A stretch of 15,783 nt of DNA from DATGFK01 sp040007395 (GTDB taxonomy: Bacteria > Chloroflexota > Anaerolineae > Aggregatilineales > UBA2796), in NCBI GenBank assembly GCA_040007395.1, contig JBDTVG010000244.1, positions 1 through 15,783 of the forward strand, given 5' to 3'. Within the stretch, counting starts at the first letter, position 1; each line of letters begins with the position of its first letter. Shown here in pieces: positions 1 through 5,887 of this stretch. The position numbers and the translations under genes were made by a program. Below the pieces are notes generated by a model that did not search any database, was not told the DNA's origin, and saw only the letters and a list, made by a program, of their open reading frames with translations.

Positions 1-830
1 GCCTGATACCGCCACAGGTAGCGCTTACCACCGATTTCCCTGAAGACCCAAAACGATTGGGCGGTTGCTGTCGTTGCAACTGCCACTGCTTCAGGTGATT
101 TTTCCATTGCATTAGCGACTGTGTTTAGAATGTGCGGCAGAAAGGCTGGTTCATTGCGTCTATTGGCTGGTTGAGGACGTAAGTCTCTAGGAGTCAAAAA
201 TGGTGCGTCGGTTTCCAGCATAAGTCGATCAAGTGGAATACGCTGGACAAGCCCTCGTAAGTGCGTTCCACGTCTATCGTCACAGATCCAACCTGTAACG
301 CCGATGTAGAAACCCATTGACAAATATTTGTCTAATTCCTCTGCCGTTCCAGTAAAGCAATGCACAACCACTTTATTAAGCGAGTTGGAATAGTTCGATA
401 GAATTTCAATAAAGCGTTGATGTGCTTCTCGCTCGTGGAGAAAGAGTGGCATCTTTAGTTCACAGGCCAGTTGGATTTGCGCCTCGAACCAGCGATCTTG
501 GATCGGGCGGGGCGAAAAATCGCGATTGTAATCCAAGCCACATTCGCCAATCGCGACAACTTCGGGGAGTTTTGCTAAATCGCGCAGAACCGTGATAGTT
601 GCTGGCGTACAATGTTTCGAATCGTGCGGATGTACTCCAGCCGTAGCATACAATATGCCACCAGACTTTTGTGCAAAAGCTGCTGCTTCCTGACTACTTC
701 GCTCCGATGTTCCTGTGATGATAAGCTTGACGACTCCAGCGGCTTGAGCACGAGCCAAAACCTCGCGGCGATCTACATTGAATGATTTGTGCATCAGGTT
801 TATCCCGATGTCTACAAGTTGTGCTACCAA
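1..830 (-). CDS. tatD: TatD-family metal-dependent DNase/exonuclease, 3' end beyond the window
   Basis: The reverse strand is open from the window edge, giving 276 codons with the stop outside. The translation follows the E. coli TatD pattern closely as I recall it: N-terminal VDIGINL, then TAGVHPHDS, the GECGLDYNRDFS block (Glu about residue 96), LFLHER (His 132), VVHCFTGT (His 157), the TGWICDDRRG block, and LETDAPFLTPRDL (Asp about 208). Glu, His, His and Asp are the expected metal ligands of this TIM-barrel family. E. coli TatD is a cytosolic 3'-5' exonuclease linked to DNA repair and nucleic-acid turnover. I prefer the TTG start at 830 because a GAAAGG ribosome site lies 9 nt upstream and the N-terminus then nearly matches E. 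coli TatD. An in-frame ATG at 881 would add 17 residues but has no clear ribosome site. It is the last visible gene of the tRNA-like/unknown/Pth2-like cassette. At about 276 residues it is near full length, so little is missing. Confidence 0.9.
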   Translation of the reverse strand, partial: MVAQLVDIGINLMHKSFNVDRREVLARAQAAGVVKLIITGTSERSSQEAAAFAQKSGGILYATAGVHPHDSKHCTPATITVLRDLAKLPEVVAIGECGLDYNRDFSPRPIQDRWFEAQIQLACELKMPLFLHEREAHQRFIEILSNYSNSLNKVVVHCFTGTAEELDKYLSMGFYIGVTGWICDDRRGTHLRGLVQRIPLDRLMLETDAPFLTPRDLRPQPANRRNEPAFLPHILNTVANAMEKSPEAVAVATTATAQSFWVFREIGGKRYLWRYQ

Positions 831-839
831 AGAATTATT

Positions 840-845
840 CCTTTC
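840..845 (-). promoter_or_regulatory. Ribosome binding site supporting a TTG start for tatD
   Basis: The minus strand reads GAAAGG, followed by 9 nt and then TTG at 830. The only upstream ATG in frame (881) lacks a purine-rich site at useful spacing. This site is the main reason for choosing the TTG start. Confidence 0.5.
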
Positions 846-888
846 AGGGCAAACTGATTTACGCATTCCATAATTTGACATAGTGCAT

Positions 889-1227
889 TTACTCGCGACC
901 TGTCGGTGGGTCGCGGGCTGAAGTATTGCCTAGCGGTTCGCGCCAAAGCGTTAGGCGGCGAAAGACGCGCCGGATAGGGCCAGTCAAGGGTTCTGTGCAT
1001 ACCGCCGTTAGCCCTAAGTCTCCGTCTGGCTCGTAGAAACGTGCCATCCGAATGCCTGCTAGGCTTGCCTGTTCAATGATGATTTGTAGATCAGGCAGGG
1101 TCGCAGCGCCCAATACAACGAGGTTGCAAGCGCCTTCCGACCACTCAAACTGTCGGCCTGCTTCAAGGCACGCATGTCCAACTTGCACGACTTGCTGCGC
1201 CAGCAGAATGTCAGTCCGAACCAGCAC
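889..1227 (-). CDS. Pth2-like (peptidyl-tRNA hydrolase type II fold) small protein
   Basis: This 112-aa protein starts at GTG. The N-terminus LVRTDILLAQQ followed by QVGHACLEAG resembles the Pth2 opening, a VRxDL strand then a helix ending in AAQxxHA. A central NLVVLGAATLPDLQ strand-helix, an AGIRMARFYEPD segment and LGLTAV also match the order of Pth2 elements. Family members release peptides from stalled peptidyl-tRNA in the cytosol. The lysine expected in the GKxAAQ helix of canonical Pth2 is Gln here (AQQVVQ), so hydrolase activity is uncertain, and divergent Pth2-like proteins of this size also occur in phages. It lies 48 nt after the unknown 150-aa gene and 7 nt before the longest possible tatD start, so co-transcription is likely. 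The frame upstream reaches a stop with no ATG, so GTG is the only reasonable start. The family call rests on motif memory, not a search. Confidence 0.55.
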   Translation of the reverse strand: MLVRTDILLAQQVVQVGHACLEAGRQFEWSEGACNLVVLGAATLPDLQIIIEQASLAGIRMARFYEPDGDLGLTAVCTEPLTGPIRRVFRRLTLWREPLGNTSARDPPTGRE

Positions 1228-1237
1228 ATAAGCATAT

Positions 1238-1272
1238 GGAACCGTTACCTAATATTCAGGCATTGGGGTTCC
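1238..1272 (-). repeat. Short inverted repeat between the unknown gene and the Pth2-like gene
   Basis: GGAACC at 1238-1243 and GGTTCC at 1267-1272 form a 6-bp perfect dyad with a 23-nt loop, filling most of the 47-nt gap. As RNA on the minus strand it would end about 10 nt before the GTG start of the Pth2-like gene. It could affect translation of that gene but is short enough to be chance. Confidence 0.25.
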
Positions 1273-1274
1273 AA

Positions 1275-1727
1275 TCACTGATCATCGTTATCCAAAACCG
1301 ATGCCGGCAGACTGTATGCCTCGAATGGGAAGCCGCGTGCCGTAAACTGATCGGCGCGATAACTGTAAGCGTTTTGGATGGGAACGATTTGGCGAATGTG
1401 TTGAAGCATAGTGAGAGTGGCAAGGCCATCGAAGGGTGCGAGAAGCTCTGCCTCAAATGACGGTTTATGCAGAGCCGCTACCGCTCGAAACAACGCCCAT
1501 CCATAGAAGGCACCATTATCGAGTTTGCGGCAATTGGTAATACACGTAAAGCCTTTTCGCCAATCCCTACCCAATAGAATTGCGTAGAACAGGTGATGGG
1601 CAGCATGTAGCTCATGCTTGCGCGTTGAGGACATCAGATCACGCCAATGCCAACGTAGATTGTCGTACACAGTAGGGTCAACCAGAACTTTGGCTGTAAT
1701 TGTTCGGGGAAGGGTATTCAAAGTCAT
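1275..1727 (-). CDS. Hypothetical protein, 150 aa, unrecognised
   Basis: I do not recognise this family. The protein is soluble-looking, with no signal peptide and no membrane segment. It is rich in aromatic residues and histidine: a tryptophan-rich NLRWHWRDL segment (about residues 23-31), then HELHAAHHLFYAILLGRDWRKGF, a CITNCRKLDNGAFYGWALF stretch with two Cys, and FDGLATLTMLQHIRQIVP. The His/Cys content could suit metal or nucleic-acid binding, but no named motif is visible. The AGGAG ribosome site is only 2 nt from the ATG at 1727; the TTG two codons later (1721) has better spacing (8 nt) and may be the true start. It follows the tRNA-like gene by about 100 nt and precedes the Pth2-like gene, so it is probably part of the same transcript. 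Ends in TGA. Confidence 0.6.
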   Translation of the reverse strand: MTLNTLPRTITAKVLVDPTVYDNLRWHWRDLMSSTRKHELHAAHHLFYAILLGRDWRKGFTCITNCRKLDNGAFYGWALFRAVAALHKPSFEAELLAPFDGLATLTMLQHIRQIVPIQNAYSYRADQFTARGFPFEAYSLPASVLDNDDQ

Positions 1728-1833
1728 ATCTCCTAGTTAATGGAATACGGAAGTGTCCATTTAAACAAGGTGATACAACTGGAGGATCTCTTGAATGTGC
1801 GAAGCAAACCTAGAACATTGTCTATTTCCTCAG

Positions 1834-1905
1834 TGGGCCATGTGAGAATCGAACTCACTACGAGCGGGTTTAGGGGCCGCCGCCAATCCAACGAGCATAT
1901 GACCC
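1834..1905 (-). tRNA. Unusual tRNA-like gene, anticodon CUA (amber) by position
   Basis: The minus strand folds as a cloverleaf of 72 nt. The acceptor stem GGGTCAT/ATGGCCC has 7 bp including one G-U. The T arm is perfect, GTGAG with loop TTCGATT and CTCAC. The D arm GCT/GGC has a 9-nt loop containing GG. The anticodon arm GCGGC/CCCGC has four pairs plus a C-C mismatch next to the loop. The 7-nt loop CCCTAAA puts CTA in the anticodon (1871-1873). The variable loop is 5 nt, the discriminator is A, and CCA is not encoded. Several conserved bases deviate: residue 33 is C instead of U, residue 8 is A instead of U, and the usual A14 and A21 are absent. So it may be a divergent suppressor-like tRNA, a tRNA-like RNA with another job, or a decaying copy. 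It is not a clean housekeeping tRNA. A good promoter lies directly upstream. The charging enzyme cannot be predicted. Confidence 0.55.
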
Positions 1906-1923
1906 GTAGATTAGGTTGTGCTC

Positions 1924-1952
1924 ATAATACTATAACTTCAGTTGAAAAACAA
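1924..1952 (-). promoter_or_regulatory. Sigma70-like promoter driving the tRNA-like cassette
   Basis: On the minus strand TTGTTT (1947-1952) and TATTAT (1924-1929) are spaced exactly 17 bp. Initiation about 7 nt downstream would place the tRNA 5' end roughly 10 nt into the transcript, a normal leader for tRNA processing. Between this promoter and the SDR stop (1953-2106) I see no gene, only a small GCTAC-A-GTAGC palindrome at 1990-2000 and no U-run terminator. Confidence 0.45.
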
Positions 1953-2106
1953 TAGAAGTGCTAAAGATCGATGTTCCAGATTGCAGGCAGCTACAGTAGC
2001 GCAATCGGCATATCTACACATCCCTAACAACAGAAGTTATGTTAGTCAAAACGGTTGATATAGACATTTTATTCGATATTCCGAAACTCAACCTAACCAG
2101 ATATAG

Positions 2107-2874
2107 CTACCAAGACGTATAGCCGCCGTCCACAATCAGATCAGTGCCTGTGGCAAAACTGGAAGCGTCAGAGGCGAGATAGAGTACCGCCAGTGCGATT
2201 TCTCGCGGCGTACCAACCCGCCCCATCGGAGTCATTTGTGTCCAGACACTGCCCCAATCGGCGGTATTCATGCCGCGCTTGGTCATTTCTGTACCAATAT
2301 AGCCCGGCGAAACCGAATTCACCCGCACATTACGATCCGCCCATTCGGCGGCGAGCGATTTAGTCAGATGGATAACCGCCGCTTTAGAGGCGTTATAGGC
2401 TGCTTGGGGCTGTGGCTTATTGACAATGCTTCCTGACATTGAGGCGATGTTCACAATTGCGCCGGATTTACGCGCTAGCATATGATTACCAACCGCCCTG
2501 CACGCCCGAAACACGCCGTTTAGATTAATGTCAATAACACTCAGCCAGTCGTCATCAGTGGTCGTTTCGGCAGGCGTATTGATGCAGATTCCGGCATTGG
2601 CGACCAAAATATCAATCTTGCCAAAATGATTGATAGCCTGCTGAACCGCTGCGTTAACGCTCTCTGATTTGCGGACATCAGTCTGCACGGCAATCGCATC
2701 CCGCCCCGTTGTGCGAATCTCTTGTGCGGCGGCTTCTCCACTCGCCGGATCAAGTTCCGCGAGCACAATATTCGCTCCGGCTTGCGCCAACGTATCAGCG
2801 ATTTCACGCCCGATTCCCCGTCCCGCGCCAGTAATCATCGCGACACGCCCAGAGAGGTCAAACATATTGTCCAT
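2107..2874 (-). CDS. Classical SDR oxidoreductase, polyol/ketose type
   Basis: This complete 255-aa classical short-chain dehydrogenase acts in the cytosol. The cofactor motif TGAGRGIG is at residues 15-22, the structural NAG at 93-95, the active-site Asn at 117, Ser at 145 (or 147) in NIASMSG, and Tyr160/Lys164 in YNASK. The C-terminus closes with VDGGYTSW as in the family. The acidic residue after the second strand (AELD, Glu40) suggests NAD(H) over NADP(H). The PQPQAAYNASKAAV sequence around the active site is typical of the mannitol dehydrogenase / D-arabinitol dehydrogenase / L-xylulose reductase group, which interconverts sugar alcohols and ketoses; the exact substrate cannot be read. 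An AAGGAT ribosome site sits 8 nt before the ATG. It is the last gene of the transporter operon, 17 nt after the zinc dehydrogenase, and ends in TAG. Confidence 0.9.
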   Translation of the reverse strand: MDNMFDLSGRVAMITGAGRGIGREIADTLAQAGANIVLAELDPASGEAAAQEIRTTGRDAIAVQTDVRKSESVNAAVQQAINHFGKIDILVANAGICINTPAETTTDDDWLSVIDINLNGVFRACRAVGNHMLARKSGAIVNIASMSGSIVNKPQPQAAYNASKAAVIHLTKSLAAEWADRNVRVNSVSPGYIGTEMTKRGMNTADWGSVWTQMTPMGRVGTPREIALAVLYLASDASSFATGTDLIVDGGYTSW

Positions 2875-2891
2875 CTATAAGTATCCTTAAG

Positions 2892-3902
2892 TTAGGCTAG
2901 AGTAAATTGAACTTTCATACGCTTGGGGTCATGTTCTGCGAAGTCAAGCCCCTCGCTAAATTGGCTAAGCGGCAGTCGGTGTGAGATTAACGGCTCAACG
3001 CGCACTGCGCCACTTTGGATCATCGCGATGCTTTCCTGAAAAGTACGGTTAACGGCAAAACTGCCGATGATGCTTAAATCTTTGCGGAATACGTCATAGG
3101 GAATAAAGCTGGCAGGCACCCCACGCGGCGTAACACCGAACACCCAGATTTTACCACGTGGTCGGGCATAGCCGAAAGTCTGTTCAAGCACCTTTGGGAT
3201 TCCAGTTGCATCCGCGACGATACTATAGCCAGCGGGCATCAATGCGCGAAGCTGTTTTTCTTGCTGGTCGTTGGCAAGTACAGTCTCTGTCGCGCCGAGG
3301 GTCGCCGCCTGATCCAAGCGCCACTGTACCGGATCAGTGATCACGACGGTAGTCGCGCCACTGCTTCGCAAGGCTTGGAGTAACAGACATCCCATTGGGC
3401 CAGCCCCGAATATGAGGGCAGAATCGCCTGCTTGAACATTGACACGCTTCAAGCCCCACACCACACACGCCAGCGGTTCGATCAGGGCGGCTTGGGCAAA
3501 CGAAAGCTCCCCAATCGAGAACACATTGCCTTCCGGCGCGACCACATATTCGGCAAATCCACCATCGCGGGTCACACCGATTGCTGCCAGATTCTCACAT
3601 TGGTTTGGCTCATTGCGTTGGCACGCGAGGCAGCGGTTGCACGGAATATTAGGATCAGCAGTTACGCGATCTCCAACCTTGAAGCGGGTCACGTGTTCCC
3701 CGACGGCAACCACAGTTCCGCTGAACTCATGTCCGGGAATAAGTGGGTAGTTGGCCTCATATTCGCCATGCAGAATGTGTAGATCCGTCCCGCAGATTCC
3801 GGCGGCAGAGACTTTGATAAGCACATCATCTGGCCCCGCCGTCGGCTGCTGCGCCTCGATCACACGAGTTTGATTGGGCGCTTCAATTTGTGCAGCAAGC
3901 AT
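2892..3902 (-). CDS. Zinc-dependent alcohol (sorbitol-like) dehydrogenase
   Basis: This 336-aa medium-chain dehydrogenase probably oxidises a polyol to a ketose with NAD(P)+. An N-terminal GroES-like domain carries the catalytic zinc ligands Cys37 (GICGTDLH), His58 and Glu59 (PGHEFSG). It also carries the four-Cys structural zinc lobe (CNRCLACQRNEPNQC). The Rossmann domain begins at the GAGPMG motif. The C-terminal half (YDVFRKDLSIIGSF, then AVRVEPLISHRLPL and FAEHDPKRMKV) is typical of the sorbitol/threonine/L-idonate dehydrogenase group. The frame is open for 28 more codons upstream, to 3986, but the ATG at 3902 follows a GAGGAGG site by about 7 nt and gives the normal N-terminus, so I chose it. 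It lies 29 nt after the second permease gene and just before the SDR. Two dehydrogenases in one operon suggest two-step or alternative polyol oxidation. Confidence 0.92.
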   Translation of the reverse strand: MLAAQIEAPNQTRVIEAQQPTAGPDDVLIKVSAAGICGTDLHILHGEYEANYPLIPGHEFSGTVVAVGEHVTRFKVGDRVTADPNIPCNRCLACQRNEPNQCENLAAIGVTRDGGFAEYVVAPEGNVFSIGELSFAQAALIEPLACVVWGLKRVNVQAGDSALIFGAGPMGCLLLQALRSSGATTVVITDPVQWRLDQAATLGATETVLANDQQEKQLRALMPAGYSIVADATGIPKVLEQTFGYARPRGKIWVFGVTPRGVPASFIPYDVFRKDLSIIGSFAVNRTFQESIAMIQSGAVRVEPLISHRLPLSQFSEGLDFAEHDPKRMKVQFTLA

Positions 3903-3931
3903 TATAGAGCCTCCTCTATCTGGATCGTAGG

Positions 3932-4765
3932 TTATTTTACCGCGCCAGCGGTCAGGCCACGAACCAACTGTCGTTGGGCAACCCATCCAGCGACCACGAC
4001 AGGCAGTGCAGTAATCGTCGCCGCAGCGGACATCTTCGCCCAGAACAGCCCTTCCGCCGTTTTAAAGGACACGATAAACACAGATAATGGTGCGGCTTTA
4101 GTGATCGTTAAGTTGAACGCGACAAAAAATTCGTTCCATGTAAAGATAAAGCACAGTAAAAGTGTCGCCACCAAACCGGGCGTGGCAAGTGGCAGAATCA
4201 CGCGGGTGAACTCTTGCAATAAGGTTGCACCATCAATGCGTGCCGCTTCAATCACTTCGTAGGGCAGGTCCGCCAGAAATGACCGCATCATCCAGATCAC
4301 CAATGGCACATTCATCGTGGTGTAGAGCAATATTAGGCCAGAATAGGTGTCAAACAAACTTAGATTTTTAAAAATAATATAGAGGGGGACAATGACCCCA
4401 ACGGGCGGCAGCATCCGGGTAGACATGACCCACATCATCGTGAAGTTGCTGCGCTTACCCGGATAGTAAGCAAGACTATAGGCAGCGGGGATGCCAAGTA
4501 TAAACGCAGCCAACGCAGCGAACCCAGTGATCACTATCGTGTTAGTCAAATAGTCAAAATAACGTGATTCCTGCAACGCTACTCTGTAATTGTCTAGCGT
4601 TGGCTGGAACATTAGCAGTGGTGGATCGGTATATGCGTCTGCCTCCGTTTTAAAGGACGTGAGCACCATCCACAGAATAGGAAAGAAGACTACAAAGGCA
4701 ATCAGAAGGGTGAGCACAGATAGCCCATGCCCAACCAGTTTGCGCTGAACGCCAGTGGCAGTCAT
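3932..4765 (-). CDS. CUT1-family ABC transporter permease, MalG/SmoG-type
   Basis: This 277-aa inner-membrane protein has six predicted membrane segments, the first at about residues 16-37 (LTLLIAFVVFFPILWMVLTSF). The cytoplasmic EAA loop, EAARIDGATLLQEFTRVILP, contacts the transport ATPase. The FTWNEFFVAFNL segment and the closing QRQLVRGLTAGAVK are classic for MalG-like subunits of carbohydrate importers. It overlaps the first permease gene by 4 nt (ATGA), which implies translational coupling and matched stoichiometry. With the first permease it forms the heterodimeric channel. The neighbouring dehydrogenases point to a polyol substrate; the substrate cannot be read from the permease itself. 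No ATPase gene is nearby, so a shared MsmK/MsiK-type ATPase encoded elsewhere is the likely energy source. Confidence 0.93.
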   Translation of the reverse strand: MTATGVQRKLVGHGLSVLTLLIAFVVFFPILWMVLTSFKTEADAYTDPPLLMFQPTLDNYRVALQESRYFDYLTNTIVITGFAALAAFILGIPAAYSLAYYPGKRSNFTMMWVMSTRMLPPVGVIVPLYIIFKNLSLFDTYSGLILLYTTMNVPLVIWMMRSFLADLPYEVIEAARIDGATLLQEFTRVILPLATPGLVATLLLCFIFTWNEFFVAFNLTITKAAPLSVFIVSFKTAEGLFWAKMSAAATITALPVVVAGWVAQRQLVRGLTAGAVK

Positions 4766-5757
4766 GCGGCCTCCTGTTGCGCGTTACCGCGAATAATCCG
4801 TAAGAAGAATAACGTAATAATGTTCGCAAAAATTACCGCAATAACACCGTATGCACTGGCACGCCCCACATTCCAACGCTTAAATGCTTCAAGGTAGATA
4901 TTGAACGTCAGGGTCGTCGTATCCATTGCTGGTCCACCGCTTGTCGTGACGAAAATCTCGCCAAAGATATTTAACACAAACAGCACTTCGAGCAGCACGC
5001 CGATCTCAACATAGCGTCGGAGATGGGGCAGGATGACATAATAGAATGTTTGCAGCGGATTAGCCCCGTCGATCTGCGCTGCCTCAAGGTGCTCCTGTGC
5101 CAGCGATTGCAATCCCGCCAGCAGAATCAGCATCATAAAGGGTGTCCATTCCCACGTCACAATCGTCACAATCGAGGCCATCGGGAACTGGTTAATCCAG
5201 TCAACACGCGGCACACCCAGCGAGGTCACAAATGAGTTGATCAATCCGAATTGTGAGTTGAATAGCATGTTTTTCCACATCACTGCCGATACAGTAGGCA
5301 TAATCAAGAAGGGCGTAATCAGCAGCGTGCGGGCTAAGCCTCGTCCAAAAAACTGACGATTCAAGAGCAACGCCAGTATCATTCCGAAGACCAGTGTCAG
5401 GATGACGACTGAAGTGGCAAAGGTCAGCGTGTTGCGAATAATGACCAGCGAATCGGAATCTTGAACGAAATCAAGATAGTTGGATAGTCCGATAAATTGG
5501 GTGCGTTCTGGCCTCAGAAAGTTCCAGTTGGACAAGCTGTAGTACAAGGTAAACAGCAGTGGCACCTGCGTCATCACGATCAGATAGCCTATCGCCGGAC
5601 TCGCTAGTGAAAACATTGAGCCGCGCCGACCAGCAGACTTGGTGGTGGCGGCATTTGAAGCAAGTTGGGTACTTATTGTATTCGACATAACAAAATCACT
5701 TAATTTGATAATGGGCTTTTTAGATAAGGCACCAGCGACCACATTGCTAGTACTCAC
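4762..5757 (-). CDS. CUT1-family ABC transporter permease, MalF/SmoF-type
   Basis: This permease of up to 331 aa has six membrane segments starting near residue 50 (SPAIGYLIVMTQVPLLFTLY), the YSLSNWNF loop, and the EAA loop EAAQIDGANPLQTFYYVILP in the second half. LLEVLFVLNIFGEIFVTTSGGP is typical of MalF-like carbohydrate permeases. The start is uncertain. GTG at 5757 has no ribosome site, and ATG at 5688 would remove 23 low-complexity residues but also lacks a clear site. The upstream frame stays open without a better start. The gene is separated from the binding-protein gene by about 130 nt holding a strong hairpin, and overlaps the next permease gene by 4 nt. It forms the import channel with the next gene. 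Confidence 0.92.
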   Translation of the reverse strand: MSTSNVVAGALSKKPIIKLSDFVMSNTISTQLASNAATTKSAGRRGSMFSLASPAIGYLIVMTQVPLLFTLYYSLSNWNFLRPERTQFIGLSNYLDFVQDSDSLVIIRNTLTFATSVVILTLVFGMILALLLNRQFFGRGLARTLLITPFLIMPTVSAVMWKNMLFNSQFGLINSFVTSLGVPRVDWINQFPMASIVTIVTWEWTPFMMLILLAGLQSLAQEHLEAAQIDGANPLQTFYYVILPHLRRYVEIGVLLEVLFVLNIFGEIFVTTSGGPAMDTTTLTFNIYLEAFKRWNVGRASAYGVIAVIFANIITLFFLRIIRGNAQQEAA

Positions 5758-5822
5758 AAGAATAGGGTCGATGTTATAAATGTTCGCCGCTGAATTAAGG
5801 CCGATTGCAGATTTCTTGAGCT

Positions 5823-5867
5823 TGGTTCTCCTACTCTTTTTGAAGAGTTTGAAGAGTAGGAGAACCA
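5823..5867 (-). repeat. Perfect 16-bp hairpin between binding-protein and permease genes
   Basis: Positions 5823-5838 and 5852-5867 are perfect reverse complements (16 bp) with a 13-nt loop. The hairpin lies 20 nt downstream of the binding-protein stop and 65 nt before the permease start. No run of U follows it on the minus strand, so it is not a standard intrinsic terminator. It fits an RNA-stabilising or processing hairpin, as found between malE and malF, where the binding protein is made in excess. GAAGAG occurs twice (5842-5847 and 5851-5856), so the CTCTT arm could also pair locally with the first copy, giving an alternative smaller hairpin. Confidence 0.75.
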
Positions 5868-5887
5868 GAGCGACTTATCGCTTGAAC

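Noticed and set aside
1236..1460. Plus-strand ORF opposite the 150-aa gene
   Set aside because: It lies antisense to a frame with a better ribosome site and operon position, and its translation has no family features.
1871..1873. UAG codon reassignment in this genome
   Set aside because: Genes ending at 2107, 11045 and 13655 use TAG exactly where their families end, so UAG works as stop.
1740..1955. 71-codon plus-strand ORF
   Set aside because: It runs antisense across the tRNA-like gene and its promoter; the cloverleaf explains the sequence better.
3903..3986. 28-residue N-terminal extension of the zinc dehydrogenase
   Set aside because: The ATG at 3902 has a GAGGAGG site at good spacing and yields the family N-terminus; the extension is not family-like.
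5823..5867. Rho-independent terminator
   Set aside because: No U-run follows on the minus strand, and the operon clearly continues; the plus-strand side has no gene to terminate.
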